NCBI GenBank assembly: GCA_026400535.1
Contig: JAPLOU010000048.1
Coordinates: 30,590-94,589, forward strand
DNA length: 64,000 nucleotides
Reading direction: 5' to 3'
Origin: Hyphomicrobiales bacterium
GTDB lineage: Bacteria; Pseudomonadota; Alphaproteobacteria; Rhizobiales; Beijerinckiaceae
A program made the translations under genes and the position numbers. The notes under the pieces were generated by a model that worked only from the letters and a program-made list of their open reading frames with translations, searched no databases and had not been told where the DNA came from. Of the stretch, positions 1 to 10,088 are shown piece by piece; the first letter of the stretch is position 1, and the number at the start of each line of letters is the position of its first letter.

Positions 1-1004
1 CGAAGGGGGCCATGCTCAGCCATGACAACCTTGCCTCGAACGCCCGAACGCTGGTGGACTGCTGGCGCTTCATGCCGTCGGACGTGCTGCTGCACGCGCT
101 GCCGATCTTCCATACGCATGGCCTGTTCGTCGCCACAAACGTGACGCTCATGGCCGGATCGTCGATGATCTTTCTGCCAAGGTTTGATCCGAACCAGATC
201 ATGGCGTTGATGCCGCGCGCAACCTGCATGATGGGCGTGCCGACGTTCTATGTGCGCCTGCTCGATCATCCCGGCCTGACCAAGGCTGCGACCGCCCACA
301 TGCGCCTGTTCGTATCAGGTTCGGCGCCATTGCTGGCCGATACGCACCGCGCCTGGTCCGACCGGACCGGCCACGCGATCCTTGAACGCTACGGGATGAC
401 CGAGACCAACATGAACACCTCGAACCCGTATGACGGCGACCGCGTCGCCGGCACGGTGGGCTTCCCGCTGCCCGGCGTCGCGGCACGGGTGACCGATCCG
501 GAGACGGGCAAGCCGTTGCCGGCCGACGTGATCGGTATGATCGAGGTCAAGGGCCCGAATGTCTTCAAGGGTTACTGGCGCAATCCCGAGAAGACGGCCG
601 CCGAGTTCCGCCCCGACGGCTTCTTCATCACCGGCGATCTCGGCAAGATCGACGCCAGGGGCTATGTCCACATTGTCGGACGCGGCAAGGACCTGATCAT
701 CAGCGGCGGCTACAATGTCTATCCGAAGGAGGTTGAAAGCGAGATCGACGCCATGCCGGGTGTGGTCGAAAGCGCCGTGATCGGCCTGCCTCACAAGGAT
801 TTCGGTGAGGGTGTCACGGCTGTAGTGGTCGTGGCCAAAGGCGCGGCGCTGGACGAGGCGGCCATCATCGCGGCCCTGGAGGCGCGGCTCGCCAGGTTCA
901 AGCAGCCCAAGCGGATCTTCATCGTCGACGATCTGCCGCGCAACACCATGGGCAAGGTGCAGAAGAACGTGCTGCGCGAGATGTATCGAGAGACGTTCGG
1001 GTAG
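1..1004 (+). CDS. matB: malonyl-CoA synthetase, C-terminal part (cut by window edge)
   Basis: ATP-dependent ligase of the acyl-adenylating superfamily that makes malonyl-CoA from malonate and CoA in the cytoplasm. The frame is open from base 1: codons for K-G-A precede the first Met at base 12, completing the SKGAMLSHDNL part of the AMP-binding P-loop, so the true start lies upstream of the window. Visible motifs are YGMTETNMNTSNPYDGDR (about residues 130-147 of the visible part), the TGDLGKID hinge region and a C-terminal GKVQKN carrying the catalytic lysine. The wording of these motifs is that of rhizobial MatB rather than a general fatty-acyl-CoA ligase. Stop is TAG at 1002-1004. No partner malonate decarboxylase or carrier gene is visible downstream. 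Confidence 0.9.
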   Translation, partial: KGAMLSHDNLASNARTLVDCWRFMPSDVLLHALPIFHTHGLFVATNVTLMAGSSMIFLPRFDPNQIMALMPRATCMMGVPTFYVRLLDHPGLTKAATAHMRLFVSGSAPLLADTHRAWSDRTGHAILERYGMTETNMNTSNPYDGDRVAGTVGFPLPGVAARVTDPETGKPLPADVIGMIEVKGPNVFKGYWRNPEKTAAEFRPDGFFITGDLGKIDARGYVHIVGRGKDLIISGGYNVYPKEVESEIDAMPGVVESAVIGLPHKDFGEGVTAVVVVAKGAALDEAAIIAALEARLARFKQPKRIFIVDDLPRNTMGKVQKNVLREMYRETFG

Positions 1005-1019
1005 GGCGTTCCGGAGCAC

Positions 1020-1054
1020 ATCCCTCGACGGGCTGAGGATGAGGATCGTGGACA
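1020..1054 (+). repeat. REP-like GC-rich intergenic repeat, copy 1
   Basis: Contains CTCGACGGGCTGAGGATGAG followed by GATCGTGG. The same core recurs at 28919-28951 and, on both strands, near 10.1 and 62.4 kb. It sits between matB and pncB with no coding potential. It looks like a member of a small palindromic intergenic repeat family; its function is unknown. Confidence 0.6.
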
Positions 1055-1195
1055 GGGGGGGCTGCCAACACAGTCACTTTTGCCGCTCAATCTTCTCCAA
1101 TCCTTCCGTCGGGGGACAAACTCCTGGTCCATCCCCTCGCCACGCGCCGCAATTCGTGGTCCACTGACATCACCCATGACTGAGCCTGGACGTCC

Positions 1196-2488
1196 ATGAC
1201 CGATCTCGCCGCGCGCGTTTACAACCACACCTGGAAGATCGATCCGATCGTGCGCTCGCTGCTCGATACGGATTTCTACAAGATCCTGATGGCGCAGACG
1301 ATTTTCCGGCGCCAACGCAACACCACGGCCCGGTTTGCCCTGATCAACCGGACGACCCGCATAAGGCTGGCCGAGATCATCGACGTGGGTGAATTGCGCG
1401 AGCAACTCGACCATGTCCGCACCCTCAGGCTGTCGCGCGGCGAAAGTACCTGGCTGCGCGGCAACATGTTCTATGGGCGGCGGCAGATGTTCTCGCCCGA
1501 CTTCATGGAATGGTTCGAGGCGCTGAAGCTGCCGGACTATCACGTGGAGCAGAATGACGGTCAATATGAGCTGACCTTCGACGGGCCTTGGGTCGAGACG
1601 ACGATGTGGGAAATCCCGGCCCTGGCGATTATCAATGAACTGCGCTCGCGCGCGGTACTCCGCGGCATGGGCCGCTTCGAATTGCAGGTCCTGTACGCGC
1701 GGGCGATGACGCGGGTCTGGGAGAAGATCACCCGGCTGCAGAAGCTGAAGGACCTGCGCATCGCCGACTTCGGTACACGGCGCCGTCACGGCTTCCTCTG
1801 GCAGGACTGGTGCGTGCAGGCGATGATCGAGGGTCTCGGATCGAACTTTCTGGGGACCTCGAACTGCCTGATCGCGATGCGCCGCGAGGTGGAGGCGATC
1901 GGCACCAACGCCCATGAACTGCCGATGGTCTACTCGGCCCTTGCCGCCAGTGACACGGAACTGGCGCAGGCGCCGTATCAGGTGCTGGCTGACTGGCAGC
2001 AGGACTACGAGGGCAATCTGCGCATCATCCTGCCTGACACATACGGGACGAGCGGGTTTCTCGCCCGCGCGCCGCAATGGATGGATGGCTGGACCGGTAT
2101 CCGCATTGATTCCAAGGATCCGATCGCGGGCGGCGATGAGGCGATCGCCTGGTGGAAAGGCCGGGGCGTCGACCCGATGACCAAGCAGGTCATCTTCTCC
2201 GACGGACTTGACGTCGACAGCATCGAGCAGATCCACGCGCATTTCCACGGCAAGGTGCGCTTCGGCTTCGGCTGGGGCACACTGCTGACGAACGATTTCC
2301 GCGGGTTCGCGCCCGACCGCAGCCTCGATCCGATTTCCGTCGTCTGCAAGGTGGTGTCCGCAAATGGCCGCCCGGCGGTGAAGATTTCGGACAATCCGAC
2401 AAAGGCCACCGGCCCCAACGCGGAGATCTCGCGTTATAGGCGGGTGTTCGGGGGCGAAGCGCAGCCGTCGCGGGAAGTGGTGGTGTGA
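1196..2488 (+). CDS. pncB: nicotinate phosphoribosyltransferase
   Basis: Converts nicotinate, PRPP and ATP to nicotinate mononucleotide, the entry step of NAD salvage (Preiss-Handler pathway); cytoplasmic. At 430 aa it has normal length. The sequence shows the N-terminal LLDTDFYK motif (residues 22-29), [10 protein letters not shown] (about 191-200), GTSNCLIA, and GTNAHELPM (about 235), whose His corresponds to the autophosphorylated residue of the family. [16 protein letters not shown] and GWGTLLTND follow in the usual order. It has its own 190-bp upstream region and is followed 71 bp later by the ferredoxin reductase gene, so the two may be cotranscribed. Confidence 0.95.
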   Translation: MTDLAARVYNHTWKIDPIVRSLLDTDFYKILMAQTIFRRQRNTTARFALINRTTRIRLAEIIDVGELREQLDHVRTLRLSRGESTWLRGNMFYGRRQMFSPDFMEWFEALKLPDYHVEQNDGQYELTFDGPWVETTMWEIPALAIINELRSRAVLRGMGRFELQVLYARAMTRVWEKITRLQKLKDLRIADFGTRRRHGFLWQDWCVQAMIEGLGSNFLGTSNCLIAMRREVEAIGTNAHELPMVYSALAASDTELAQAPYQVLADWQQDYEGNLRIILPDTYGTSGFLARAPQWMDGWTGIRIDSKDPIAGGDEAIAWWKGRGVDPMTKQVIFSDGLDVDSIEQIHAHFHGKVRFGFGWGTLLTNDFRGFAPDRSLDPISVVCKVVSANGRPAVKISDNPTKATGPNAEISRYRRVFGGEAQPSREVVV

Positions 2489-2559
2489 CACCCTGCGAAG
2501 GTCATGCTTGCTGACCCTTCGCTCCTCCACTAATGAGCGGGCTTTGCTGGAGTTTTTGA

Positions 2560-3333
2560 ATGGCTGCCTTCTACGAAGCCACCGTGACCGACATCCATCA
2601 CTGGACCGACCGGCTGTTTTCGTTCCGCACGACGCGTGATCCGGCCTTCCGTTTCGAGGACGGTCAGTTCGCGATGATCGGGCTTGAGGTCGAGGGGAGA
2701 GCGCTGCTGCGCGCCTATTCGATGGCGAGCCCGAACCATGATGACGGGCTCGAGTTCTTTTCGATCAAGGTGCCGAACGGGCCGCTGACCTCGCGGCTGC
2801 AGCATATCAGGATCGGGGACACCGTGCTGATCGGCAAGAAGCCGACCGGCACGCTGGTGCAGGACAGCCTGCTGCCGGGGCGCAATCTCTATCTGGTCTC
2901 GACTGGAACCGGCTTTGCGCCCTTTGCCAGCATCGTGCGCGATTTCGCGGTCTATGAGCGTTATGAGAGGATCGTGGCCATCCACGGCTGCCGTGAGGTC
3001 GCTGAACTCGGATACAGCAAGCACATCATTGACGCCGTCCTGGCCGACGAGTACCTCGGCGAAGCGGCTGCCGGGAAGCTGATCTATTTTCCAACCGTGA
3101 CGCGTGAGGCCTTCACCAACACCGGACGGGTGACGACCGCGCTCGAGGACGGCACGATCTCCGCCAAGGCCGGTCTGGCGCCGCTCGATCCGGCGCATGA
3201 CCGTGTGATGATTTGCGGGTCGGAAGCGATGCTGAAGGATCTGGTCGTGCTGATGAAGTTCCGTGGCTTTCGCGAGGGCTCGTCATCCGAGGCCGGCCAC
3301 TACGTCATCGAGAAGGCTTTCGTGGAGAAGTGA
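2560..3333 (+). CDS. fpr: ferredoxin--NADP(+) reductase
   Basis: FAD enzyme exchanging electrons between NADPH and ferredoxin or flavodoxin, often linked to oxidative stress and Fe-S supply. At 257 aa it matches the bacterial Fpr class. It shows the FAD-binding RAYSMASP motif (about residues 51-58), the NADP-binding STGTGFAPFASIVRD stretch (about 115-129) and ICGSEAMLKDL (about 219). The C terminus is AFVEK, close to the short aromatic-containing tails typical of bacterial-type reductases. GGAG lies 9 bases before the ATG. It converges with the broken GGDEF-EAL gene, with only 3 bp between the stops. Confidence 0.93.
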   Translation: MAAFYEATVTDIHHWTDRLFSFRTTRDPAFRFEDGQFAMIGLEVEGRALLRAYSMASPNHDDGLEFFSIKVPNGPLTSRLQHIRIGDTVLIGKKPTGTLVQDSLLPGRNLYLVSTGTGFAPFASIVRDFAVYERYERIVAIHGCREVAELGYSKHIIDAVLADEYLGEAAAGKLIYFPTVTREAFTNTGRVTTALEDGTISAKAGLAPLDPAHDRVMICGSEAMLKDLVVLMKFRGFREGSSSEAGHYVIEKAFVEK

Positions 3334-3336
3334 GTG

Positions 3337-5297
3337 TCAGGCTGCCTGCACGGCCTTGCGGGATGCCGCGATCATCTGGAGCGCCACATCAGCAGCCATC
3401 GGCCTGGCGATCAGGTCGCGTTGCGCTCCTTCGCACCCCATGGATGTGACGAGGTCGAGCTGTGCGGCATGCTCGATGCCCTCTGCGGTGCAGGTCATGC
3501 TGATGCTGTTGGACATCATGACGATGCCGCTCACGATGGTGGCGGCGCGGCTGTCGCTGCATGTGTTGTCGATGTAGCTCTTGTCGATCGTCAGCTTGTC
3601 GATCGCCAGGTCGCGCAGGTGGCCAAAGCGTGAATACCCGGTGCCGAAGTCGTCGAGGGCGATCCGCACACCGGCCTCGCGCAGGTTGTTGAGGGTTTCC
3701 CGTGCGTTGTTGATGTCACGCATGATGGCGGTTTCCGCCACCTCAGCCTCGAAGCGCGCCGGGGGCAATCGGACTTCGGCGAGGATCGTCAGGATTCGCA
3801 GACCGGCTGACGGCTTGATCAACTGGTCAGCCGACAGGCAAAAAGAGAGATAGAGGTCCTGCTGCCATTCTACGGCCTCCGCCGTAGCCTTGCGCAGGAG
3901 AACCTCCGTGAGCGCCTCCATGAGGCCCAGTTGCTCTGCAATCTCAATGAAAATTCCCGGAGGCACGACGCCGAGGGTCGGGTGCGTCCAGTGTGCGAGG
4001 GCCTCGAAACCGGTGATCTTGCCCCTGACTGTGTCAACGATCGGATGGTAATGCATGTCGAAGGCGTGTTGGCCGATGCCATCCCGCAGGCCCTGCTCAA
4101 CCTCGACCCTATACGTCGCCTTTCTTTCCAGATCGCTGGTGAAGAAGGCGGTGGTGCCGCGCGAAATGGTCTTGGCGTGGTAGAGTGCGGTGTCGGCATG
4201 CTCGATCAGCCGGGGCGGGTCGCCATGGCCATCATAGGCGGCCATGCCGATCGAGACGTCCAGCAGGGCGCTGATGCTGTCATGCGCAAAGTGTGCATCG
4301 AACGCGTCGCGCAGTTCCTCAGCCAGGGCAAGAGCCTCGGTGTCGCTGAATTTTCCGTCCGCGAGCACAGCGAACTCGGCTCCCCCATGCGGGCCACGAT
4401 GCCCCGGTCGCCCACCGAGGCGGCCAACCGGCTTGCGACCTGCCTGAGCATGGCATCGCCAACGTGATGTCTATGTGCGTCGTTGATCGGCTTGAAGCTA
4501 TCAAGGTCCAGCATCATCATCAGGAATGGTTCCGGCCTGCTGTCATTCCGCTTGCCGTAGCGGACGATGCAGGTGTCGAAAACGCGCTGGTTGGGCAGTC
4601 CGGTCAGAGGATCTGTGTTCGCCAGCATTGTGGCCGCATCGCGCGCCCTGTCCGCTTCGGCCCTGCTGAAGTCGAGGTCCGAGCGCGATTTGACTATACC
4701 GGTGACTGTCTTGTGCATTTCCCGCAGCAGGAAGACTACCAGACCCGAAACGACGGCGAAAACTGGGGCCAGATGCTGAATGATCCCGTGCCCGGTCAAC
4801 AGCAGGCCGAGGATTGTCGGCACTGCAGAAGCTGCAACCACCAGGATGGAGGTCCGAGGCAGGACATAAAGGCACAAGCCGATCGCCGCAGCGAGAAATC
4901 AGATCGAGATAATGGCCAAAGCCTGCTGGGCGAGATCGCCATATTGCAGCAGCATGAGGCCGATGACTGAGAACGACAGCGACAGGAAAGGGCCGATAAC
5001 GCCGACCAGCTTCATCTGCTGTTCCAACTCGGCCTGTGGGATCGCCTCGTTCCGGGACCGTGCCTGCACCCAGTAGACCAGACGCGTTGCAACAACGGAT
5101 AGAAGGATCAGCGTACAGATCACGGCAAGCGCATTGGGGGCAGATTTGTGAAAGGCAGAAACCAGAATCAGGGTCACAACGATCACCACCCCGTACAAGA
5201 CCGGGATCAGGCGCGTGAGCGCCTTAAACTGCTCCCTTGCCATCGACGGGTCTTGAGGCCTCGACCGTTCCGCTTCGGGGGCTGCGTGGTGAAACAT
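3337..5297 (-). pseudogene. decayed membrane GGDEF-EAL (c-di-GMP) protein
   Basis: Read from 5297 downward, one protein is recoverable from three pieces. 5297-4899 encodes an N terminus with several hydrophobic segments and ends at a TGA (4899-4901). The same frame continues without other stops through a further membrane region, a linker and a GGDEF domain (TDPLTGLPNQRVFD, MMLDLDSFKPIND). At about 4385, exactly at the GGDEF signature, one G is missing from a run of five (RMG-GAEF would be read with six). The +1 frame then carries the rest of GGDEF (AEFAVLADG) and a full EAL domain to 3337 (GFEALAHW, LDDFGTGYSRF, TAEGIE). The active-site motif would read GGAEF even if repaired, which is degenerate. 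A nonsense codon plus a frameshift suggests a true pseudogene. The EAL part has a GTG at 4368 and could in principle still be translated alone. Confidence 0.85.
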
Positions 5298-5641
5298 TCC
5301 TACAATTCCAAATCACTGGAAATGTCCATTGGACGTCGCAAGGTAGCCATTGCGGCCCGCAAAGCCATCTTGTCGAGACAACACGTGTCGAGAGACGTCG
5401 GAAGTTTTTTATTCGAAACGTGCACTTCCTGAAGAGAAATACTGTTGAAGGTCAATTTTTGGTCAACCAGCGTGACTTGAGACCATGGCTTGTGCGCAAA
5501 GCTGGCTACTTGTTTTCGGCTTTGGTCCGGCACGCCTTCCTGTCCGCCGTTTCCGGCCACCGCCCCAACACAAGCGCGCTTGCGTCCATTCAGTTGCAAG
5601 CTATCATCCATGTTGGGTCCTTTGTTCGGGGAGAGTTGGAT
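5298..5641. other. intergenic region before the branched-chain transporter
   Basis: 344 bp between the divergent broken GGDEF-EAL gene and the livJ-like gene. It contains a relatively AT-rich patch around 5405-5465 that would suit promoter sequence. An open frame runs through it into livJ, but it has no family resemblance and no ribosome site until the ATG at 5642. I see no convincing sigma-70 hexamer pair. Confidence 0.5.
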
Positions 5642-6859
5642 ATGCCGCAAGTTTTCACGCGCCGCGCAGTTGTTGCGGGCCTTGGCGTCGCAGGCCTTGC
5701 AGGCCCGGCGAGCGCCCAGACGGCCGCCTTGGGTGCGCCCATCCGGATCGGCGAGCTCAATTCCTACAGCCGCATGGCGGCGTTCGCACAGCCCTATCGC
5801 AATGCAATCCAGATGGCACAGGACGAGATCAACGCCCGCGGCGGAGCGCTGGGCAGGCCGCTCGAGTTTGTTTTCCGCGATGATGGCTCGACACCGGGCG
5901 ACGCGGTTCGCGTGGCGGAGGAACTCGTCACCCGCGAGAACGTCTCGTTCATCGCCGGCACATTCCTGTCGAATGTCGGGCTGGCCGTGTCGGATTTCGC
6001 CAACCAGCGCAAGATCATGTTCCTGGCGACAGAGCCCTTGACCGACGCGCTGACGATGGCGCAGGGCAACCGATACACCTATCGCCTGCGTCCTTCGACC
6101 TTCATGCAGACAAAGATGCTGGTCGACGCTGTCAAGGCGCGCAATATCCGCCGTTGGGCGCTGGTGGCCCCAAATTACGAGTACGGCCAGTCGGCCGTGG
6201 CCAACTTCAAGCGTCTGATCAGCGAGGCGACGCCAGGAGCCGAGTTCGTGGCCGAGCAGTTCCCGGCACTCGGGAGGATCGACGCCGGCGCGACCGTGGG
6301 GGCCCTCGCGCAATCACGACCGGACGGCATCTTCAATGTCACCTTCGGCGCGGACCTGACGCAATTCGTCCGCGAGGGCAACACGCGCGGCCTGTTCGAG
6401 CGCCGCACCGTGGTGAGCCTGCTGACCGGCGAGCCTGAGTATATGATCCCGCTGGGCGAGGAGACGCCCGAGGGCTGGATCGTGACGGGCTATCCGTGGG
6501 AGCAGATCAAGGATGCGCCGCACGCCGCCTTTGTCGCCGCTTACCGGGCCAAGTTCAACGACACGCCACGCCTCGGTTCCTTTCTTGGCTATGTTTTTGC
6601 CTACATGTGCCGTGACCTGATCGCCAAGGCAGGGTCGGTCGAGACCGAGGCGCTTCTGAGAACCTTCGACGACATGAAGTTCGACACGATCTCCGGGCCG
6701 GTGACCATGCGCGGCCTCGACAAGCAGGCCACCATGGGAGCCTGGGTTGGTGAGACGACCCTCAATGGGAAGGCCGGCGCGATGAAGAACTGGCGGTTCG
6801 AGGACGGGGCGAAGTACATGTTCCCGGAAGCCGAGGTTCGCGCGGTGCGCAAGGGGTGA
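5642..6859 (+). CDS. branched-chain amino-acid-type ABC transporter substrate-binding protein
   Basis: Periplasmic binding protein of the LivJ/LivK type I fold family (405 aa). The start ATG at 5642 follows GGGGAGAG by about 7 bases and gives a signal peptide with a twin-arginine-like FTRRAVVAGLG start and an ALAGPASAQ-like cleavage region, so export may be by Tat. The mature protein begins with IRIGELNSYSRM, has AQDEINARGGALGRPLEFVFRDDGS (family hallmark, about residues 58-82), and FIAGTFLSN. It opens a locus with fused LivHM, LivG and LivF downstream. The ligand cannot be read from sequence; such proteins bind branched-chain or other amino acids, amides or aromatic acids. Confidence 0.88.
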   Translation: MPQVFTRRAVVAGLGVAGLAGPASAQTAALGAPIRIGELNSYSRMAAFAQPYRNAIQMAQDEINARGGALGRPLEFVFRDDGSTPGDAVRVAEELVTRENVSFIAGTFLSNVGLAVSDFANQRKIMFLATEPLTDALTMAQGNRYTYRLRPSTFMQTKMLVDAVKARNIRRWALVAPNYEYGQSAVANFKRLISEATPGAEFVAEQFPALGRIDAGATVGALAQSRPDGIFNVTFGADLTQFVREGNTRGLFERRTVVSLLTGEPEYMIPLGEETPEGWIVTGYPWEQIKDAPHAAFVAAYRAKFNDTPRLGSFLGYVFAYMCRDLIAKAGSVETEALLRTFDDMKFDTISGPVTMRGLDKQATMGAWVGETTLNGKAGAMKNWRFEDGAKYMFPEAEVRAVRKG

Positions 6860-7404
6860 GGTTTCTGGGCGGCATATCCCCTTTTTCGCCGGCTGGCCGG
6901 AGAACGACAGTGTTCAGGAACGATTGGCGCGCAGAGCTTCGGAATGCGAAGCGAGATGAGCCCTGGCTTCTTGGCTGGGCCAATCGTCCGGTCAAGGTTG
7001 TGCTCCTGCCGTGGCAGTTTGAGGATGTCGTCAACAGATACGGTCTCGCAGCAAAATCATCGTTTGGGAAAACGCTGCAGGGCCTCGAGTGCGCCTTGGG
7101 GCTTGCGGCCGGCTTCCTGCCATTTGGGGCACGGAGCTGCCGGCCTGTCAAAATGCCGGTTGCTTCCGAATTCACCTCCGGGTTGACCATGGAACACACA
7201 GCGGGCACCGCCTACCGCGGATCAATGCGGGATCCGCGATCCAAGCCTGGCGATCCAAGCATCCATCAATGGTGCCTTCACCCTGGAATCGTGATTCCCG
7301 TCGTTTCTCGTCAGGGGATTTCCGTTCGTCCCGGCCACGTGTGTCGAGGATGAATTTGGCGGCGTATCTGTTCGTTCTGACTGTTTGGTAGCCGTAGACT
7401 GCCT
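6860..7404. other. long intergenic region within the liv-type locus, with one hairpin
   Basis: 545 bp between the binding-protein gene and the fused permease gene. A frame of about 165 codons is open on the + strand but it has no recognizable family, odd composition and no good ribosome site, so I do not call it. A perfect 8-bp stem, CGCGGATC and GATCCGCG with a 7-base loop, lies at 7216-7238. The length implies that the permease and ATPase genes may have their own promoter. Confidence 0.5.
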
Positions 7405-9291
7405 ATGGACCTCTCTTTCGTCATCATCCAATCATTGTCCGGCCTCGCCAGCGCGTCGTCGCTGTTCATCATCGCGTCGGGGCTGACGATCGTTTTTGGC
7501 GTGACCCGGATCGTTAACTTCGCGCATGGCTCGCTCTACATGCTGGGTGGCTATCTTGGGGTCACCATCGTGCCGTTGCTGCTTGATGTGGACCGCTCCC
7601 TGCCGATGTTCCTGCTCGGGGTCCTGATATCGGCCCTGATTGTCGGAGCCGTCGGCGCATTGATGGAAATCCTCCTCCTGCGGCGAATCTACCACGTCCC
7701 GGAACTCTTTCAGTTGCTTGCGACATTCGGCGTCGTGCTCATCGTGCAGGACCTGGTGATCAAGGTGTGGGGCGCGGTCGAGATTCCCGGTCCGCGCGCC
7801 CCGTCTCTGCGCCATGGCGTCTTCATCCTGGACCAGCGCTTTCCGGCCTATGAGCTGTTCCTGATCGCTGCCGGGCTGGTGGTGTTGGCCGGGCTCTGGC
7901 TGCTGATGCAGAAGACGCGCTTCGGCGTGCTGATCCGTGCCGCCACGCAGGATCGCGAGATGGTGGCGGCGCTTGGGGTCAATCAGGCCTGGCTGTTCAC
8001 CGGCACGCTGTTTCTGGGCGCGTTCCTCGCCGGCCTCGGCGGGGCGTTGCAGATTCCGCGCGTGGCGATCAATACGCAGATGGACATCTCGATCATCACC
8101 GAGGTGTTCGTCGTTACGGTGATCGGCGGCATGGGCTCGGTGCCGGGCGCCTTCATTGCTGCGCTCATCATCGGCCAGTTGCAAGCCTTTGGCATCCTGA
8201 TCTTCCCCAAGATCACGCTGGTTCTGGTGTTCTTGCTGATGGCCGTGGTGCTTGTCATCAAGCCCTGGGGCCTTTTTGGCAAGCCTGACGCTTCGGCGGG
8301 GCGGGCGATCCTGCCCGAAGGAATCCTGTCGTTGAAGCGTTTTGGCACGGTCGACAACCTCGTGGCGGGCGTTGCGATCGCTGTCTTGCTGGCGCTGCCG
8401 GTGTTCGGCGACAACTACATGATCAAGGTCGGCATCGAGGTGCTGGTGCTGGCGCTGGCGGCCTTCTCCCTGCATTTTCTGATCGGGGTGGGTGGCATCG
8501 TCTCCTTCGGGCATGCGGCCTATTTCGGGATCGGCGCCTATGCCGCGGGGCTGCTGGTAACCAGGCTGGGCTTTGCGATGGAGCCGGCGCTGATCCTCGC
8601 TCCGTTGATCGCGGGTGCTTTCGCTGCCTTGTTTGGATACTTCATCGTGCGGCTTTCCGGCATCTACCTCGCAATGCTGACGCTTGCCTTTGCGCAGATC
8701 GTTTACGCGGTCTGCTTCCAGTGGGTCGACCTCACCGGTGGTGACAACGGCGTGGTCGGTGTCTGGCCATCGGGCTGGGCGACGAGCCGTCAGGTCTATT
8801 TCTATCTCGTTCTCGCCTTCACTCTCAGCGCCATCATCGCGCTGCGGCACGCCATCTACACGCCCTTCGGCTACGCCCTGCGTGCTGCGCGCGACAGCGC
8901 CACGCGGGCGGATGCGATCGGCATCGACGTGCGCCGCATCCGCTGGTTTGCCTTTACGCTCTCGGGCGCTGCGGCGGGGCTGGCCGGCGGGCTGTATTCG
9001 TTCTCGAAGGGATCGATTGATCCAACCATGATCTCGATCCCGATGTCGGTGGATTTCCTGGTGATGGTGCTTCTTGGTGGTATCCAGACCGTGATGGGCC
9101 CGCTGGTTGGCGCTGCCGCCTTCCATTCGATCAAGGACTTCTTCATGCCGCTGACTGACTTCTGGCGGATGTTCCTCGGAGCCTCGATCATCCTCATGGT
9201 CCTGGTCTTCCCGCGCGGAATTGCCGGGGCCGCATCGCTGCTGACGGATCGTTTCAAGCCCAACCCGAAGCCTCTTGGCCTGCCCGCATGA
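7405..9291 (+). CDS. fused LivH-LivM-type ABC permease
   Basis: Single 628-aa membrane protein that combines both permease subunits of a branched-chain-type amino-acid importer. Residues 1 to about 290 match LivH (GLTIVFGVTRIVNFAHGSLYMLGGY near the N terminus, and GGMGSVPGAFIAALIIG). Residues from about 310 to the end match LivM (GVGGIVSFGHAAYFGIGAYAAG, RAARDSATRADAIGIDV, FSKGSIDPTMIS, LLGGIQTVMGPLVGAA). There is no stop or frameshift at the junction. The stop overlaps the start of livG by 4 bp (ATGA), so translation is probably coupled. The fusion is seen in several alphaproteobacteria and fixes 1:1 stoichiometry. Confidence 0.92.
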   Translation: MDLSFVIIQSLSGLASASSLFIIASGLTIVFGVTRIVNFAHGSLYMLGGYLGVTIVPLLLDVDRSLPMFLLGVLISALIVGAVGALMEILLLRRIYHVPELFQLLATFGVVLIVQDLVIKVWGAVEIPGPRAPSLRHGVFILDQRFPAYELFLIAAGLVVLAGLWLLMQKTRFGVLIRAATQDREMVAALGVNQAWLFTGTLFLGAFLAGLGGALQIPRVAINTQMDISIITEVFVVTVIGGMGSVPGAFIAALIIGQLQAFGILIFPKITLVLVFLLMAVVLVIKPWGLFGKPDASAGRAILPEGILSLKRFGTVDNLVAGVAIAVLLALPVFGDNYMIKVGIEVLVLALAAFSLHFLIGVGGIVSFGHAAYFGIGAYAAGLLVTRLGFAMEPALILAPLIAGAFAALFGYFIVRLSGIYLAMLTLAFAQIVYAVCFQWVDLTGGDNGVVGVWPSGWATSRQVYFYLVLAFTLSAIIALRHAIYTPFGYALRAARDSATRADAIGIDVRRIRWFAFTLSGAAAGLAGGLYSFSKGSIDPTMISIPMSVDFLVMVLLGGIQTVMGPLVGAAAFHSIKDFFMPLTDFWRMFLGASIILMVLVFPRGIAGAASLLTDRFKPNPKPLGLPA

Positions 9292-10067
9292 CGCTGCTCA
9301 AGGTTGCCGGGCTGAACAAGCGCTTTGGCGGCGTGATTGCCGCGAAGGGTGTTACCTTCGAACTGGAGGCTGGCGACATGCTGGCCATCATCGGGCCGAA
9401 CGGGGCGGGCAAATCGACCACTTTCAACATGGTCGGCGGCCAGCTCAGGCCTGATTCCGGCGAGGTGCTGCTGGCGGACAAGCCTGTCTCGGGCCTCGCG
9501 CCGCGCGATGTCTGGCGGCGCGGGATCGGGCGCACTTTCCAGATTGCGCAGACCTTCGTGTCGATGAGCGTGGCCGAGAATGTGCAGATGGCGCTGATCT
9601 CCTGGCATGGCCGCATCCTGTCGTTTGGCGCGCGGGCTCAGACGCTCTACCGTTCCGAGGCGCTGGACCTGCTTGATCTCGTCGGCATGCGCGACGACGC
9701 CGACAGGCCGGTGCGCGAACTTGCCTATGGCGACGTCAAGCGCGTTGAATTGGCGATTGCACTCGCCTCGGCGCCGAAGCTCCTCCTGATGGACGAGCCG
9801 ACCGCCGGCATGGCGCCCAAGGAGAGGTCGCAACTGATGGACATCACCGCGACCATCGCGCGGCAGCGCAAGATTGGCGTGCTATTCACCGAGCACGACA
9901 TGGACGCGGTCTTCGCGCATGCCGATCGGATCCTGGTGCTGGTACGCGGCGAGATCATCGCCGACGGCAAGCCCGACGAGGTCCGTGCCAACGCCCGGGT
10001 CAAGCAGGTCTATCTCGGCGACATGGGCGTGGCGGCTGCGATGCGGGCGCGGCGGGGCCGGGCGTGA
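9288..10067 (+). CDS. livG: branched-chain-type amino-acid ABC transporter ATPase (LivG)
   Basis: Cytoplasmic ATPase subunit (259 aa). Walker A GPNGAGKST is at about residues 36-44 and Walker B LLLMDEPTAGM near 162-172. The signature region reads LAYGDVKRVELA, as usual for LivG, which departs from LSGGQ. The switch His lies in FTEHDMDAVF, and the C-terminal GEIIADGKPDEVRANARVKQVYLGD stretch is a family hallmark. It overlaps the permease stop by 4 bp. The next gene, livF, is 136 bp away, separated by a repeat pair. Confidence 0.94.
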   Translation: MTLLKVAGLNKRFGGVIAAKGVTFELEAGDMLAIIGPNGAGKSTTFNMVGGQLRPDSGEVLLADKPVSGLAPRDVWRRGIGRTFQIAQTFVSMSVAENVQMALISWHGRILSFGARAQTLYRSEALDLLDLVGMRDDADRPVRELAYGDVKRVELAIALASAPKLLLMDEPTAGMAPKERSQLMDITATIARQRKIGVLFTEHDMDAVFAHADRILVLVRGEIIADGKPDEVRANARVKQVYLGDMGVAAAMRARRGRA

Positions 10068-10088
10068 TGGCCACCCTTGTGAACCCCA

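Noticed and set aside
791..2530. Very long open frame on the minus strand opposite pncB
   Set aside because: It is the complement of a clearly conserved pncB frame. Its translation is Arg/His/Asp-rich with no domain. Similar antisense frames occur at 7432-9126, 21835-23307 and 50980-52449 because of the high GC third positions.
6856..7353. 165-codon + strand frame between livJ-like and livHM genes
   Set aside because: No recognizable family, no ribosome site, and composition unlike the neighbours; more likely noncoding.
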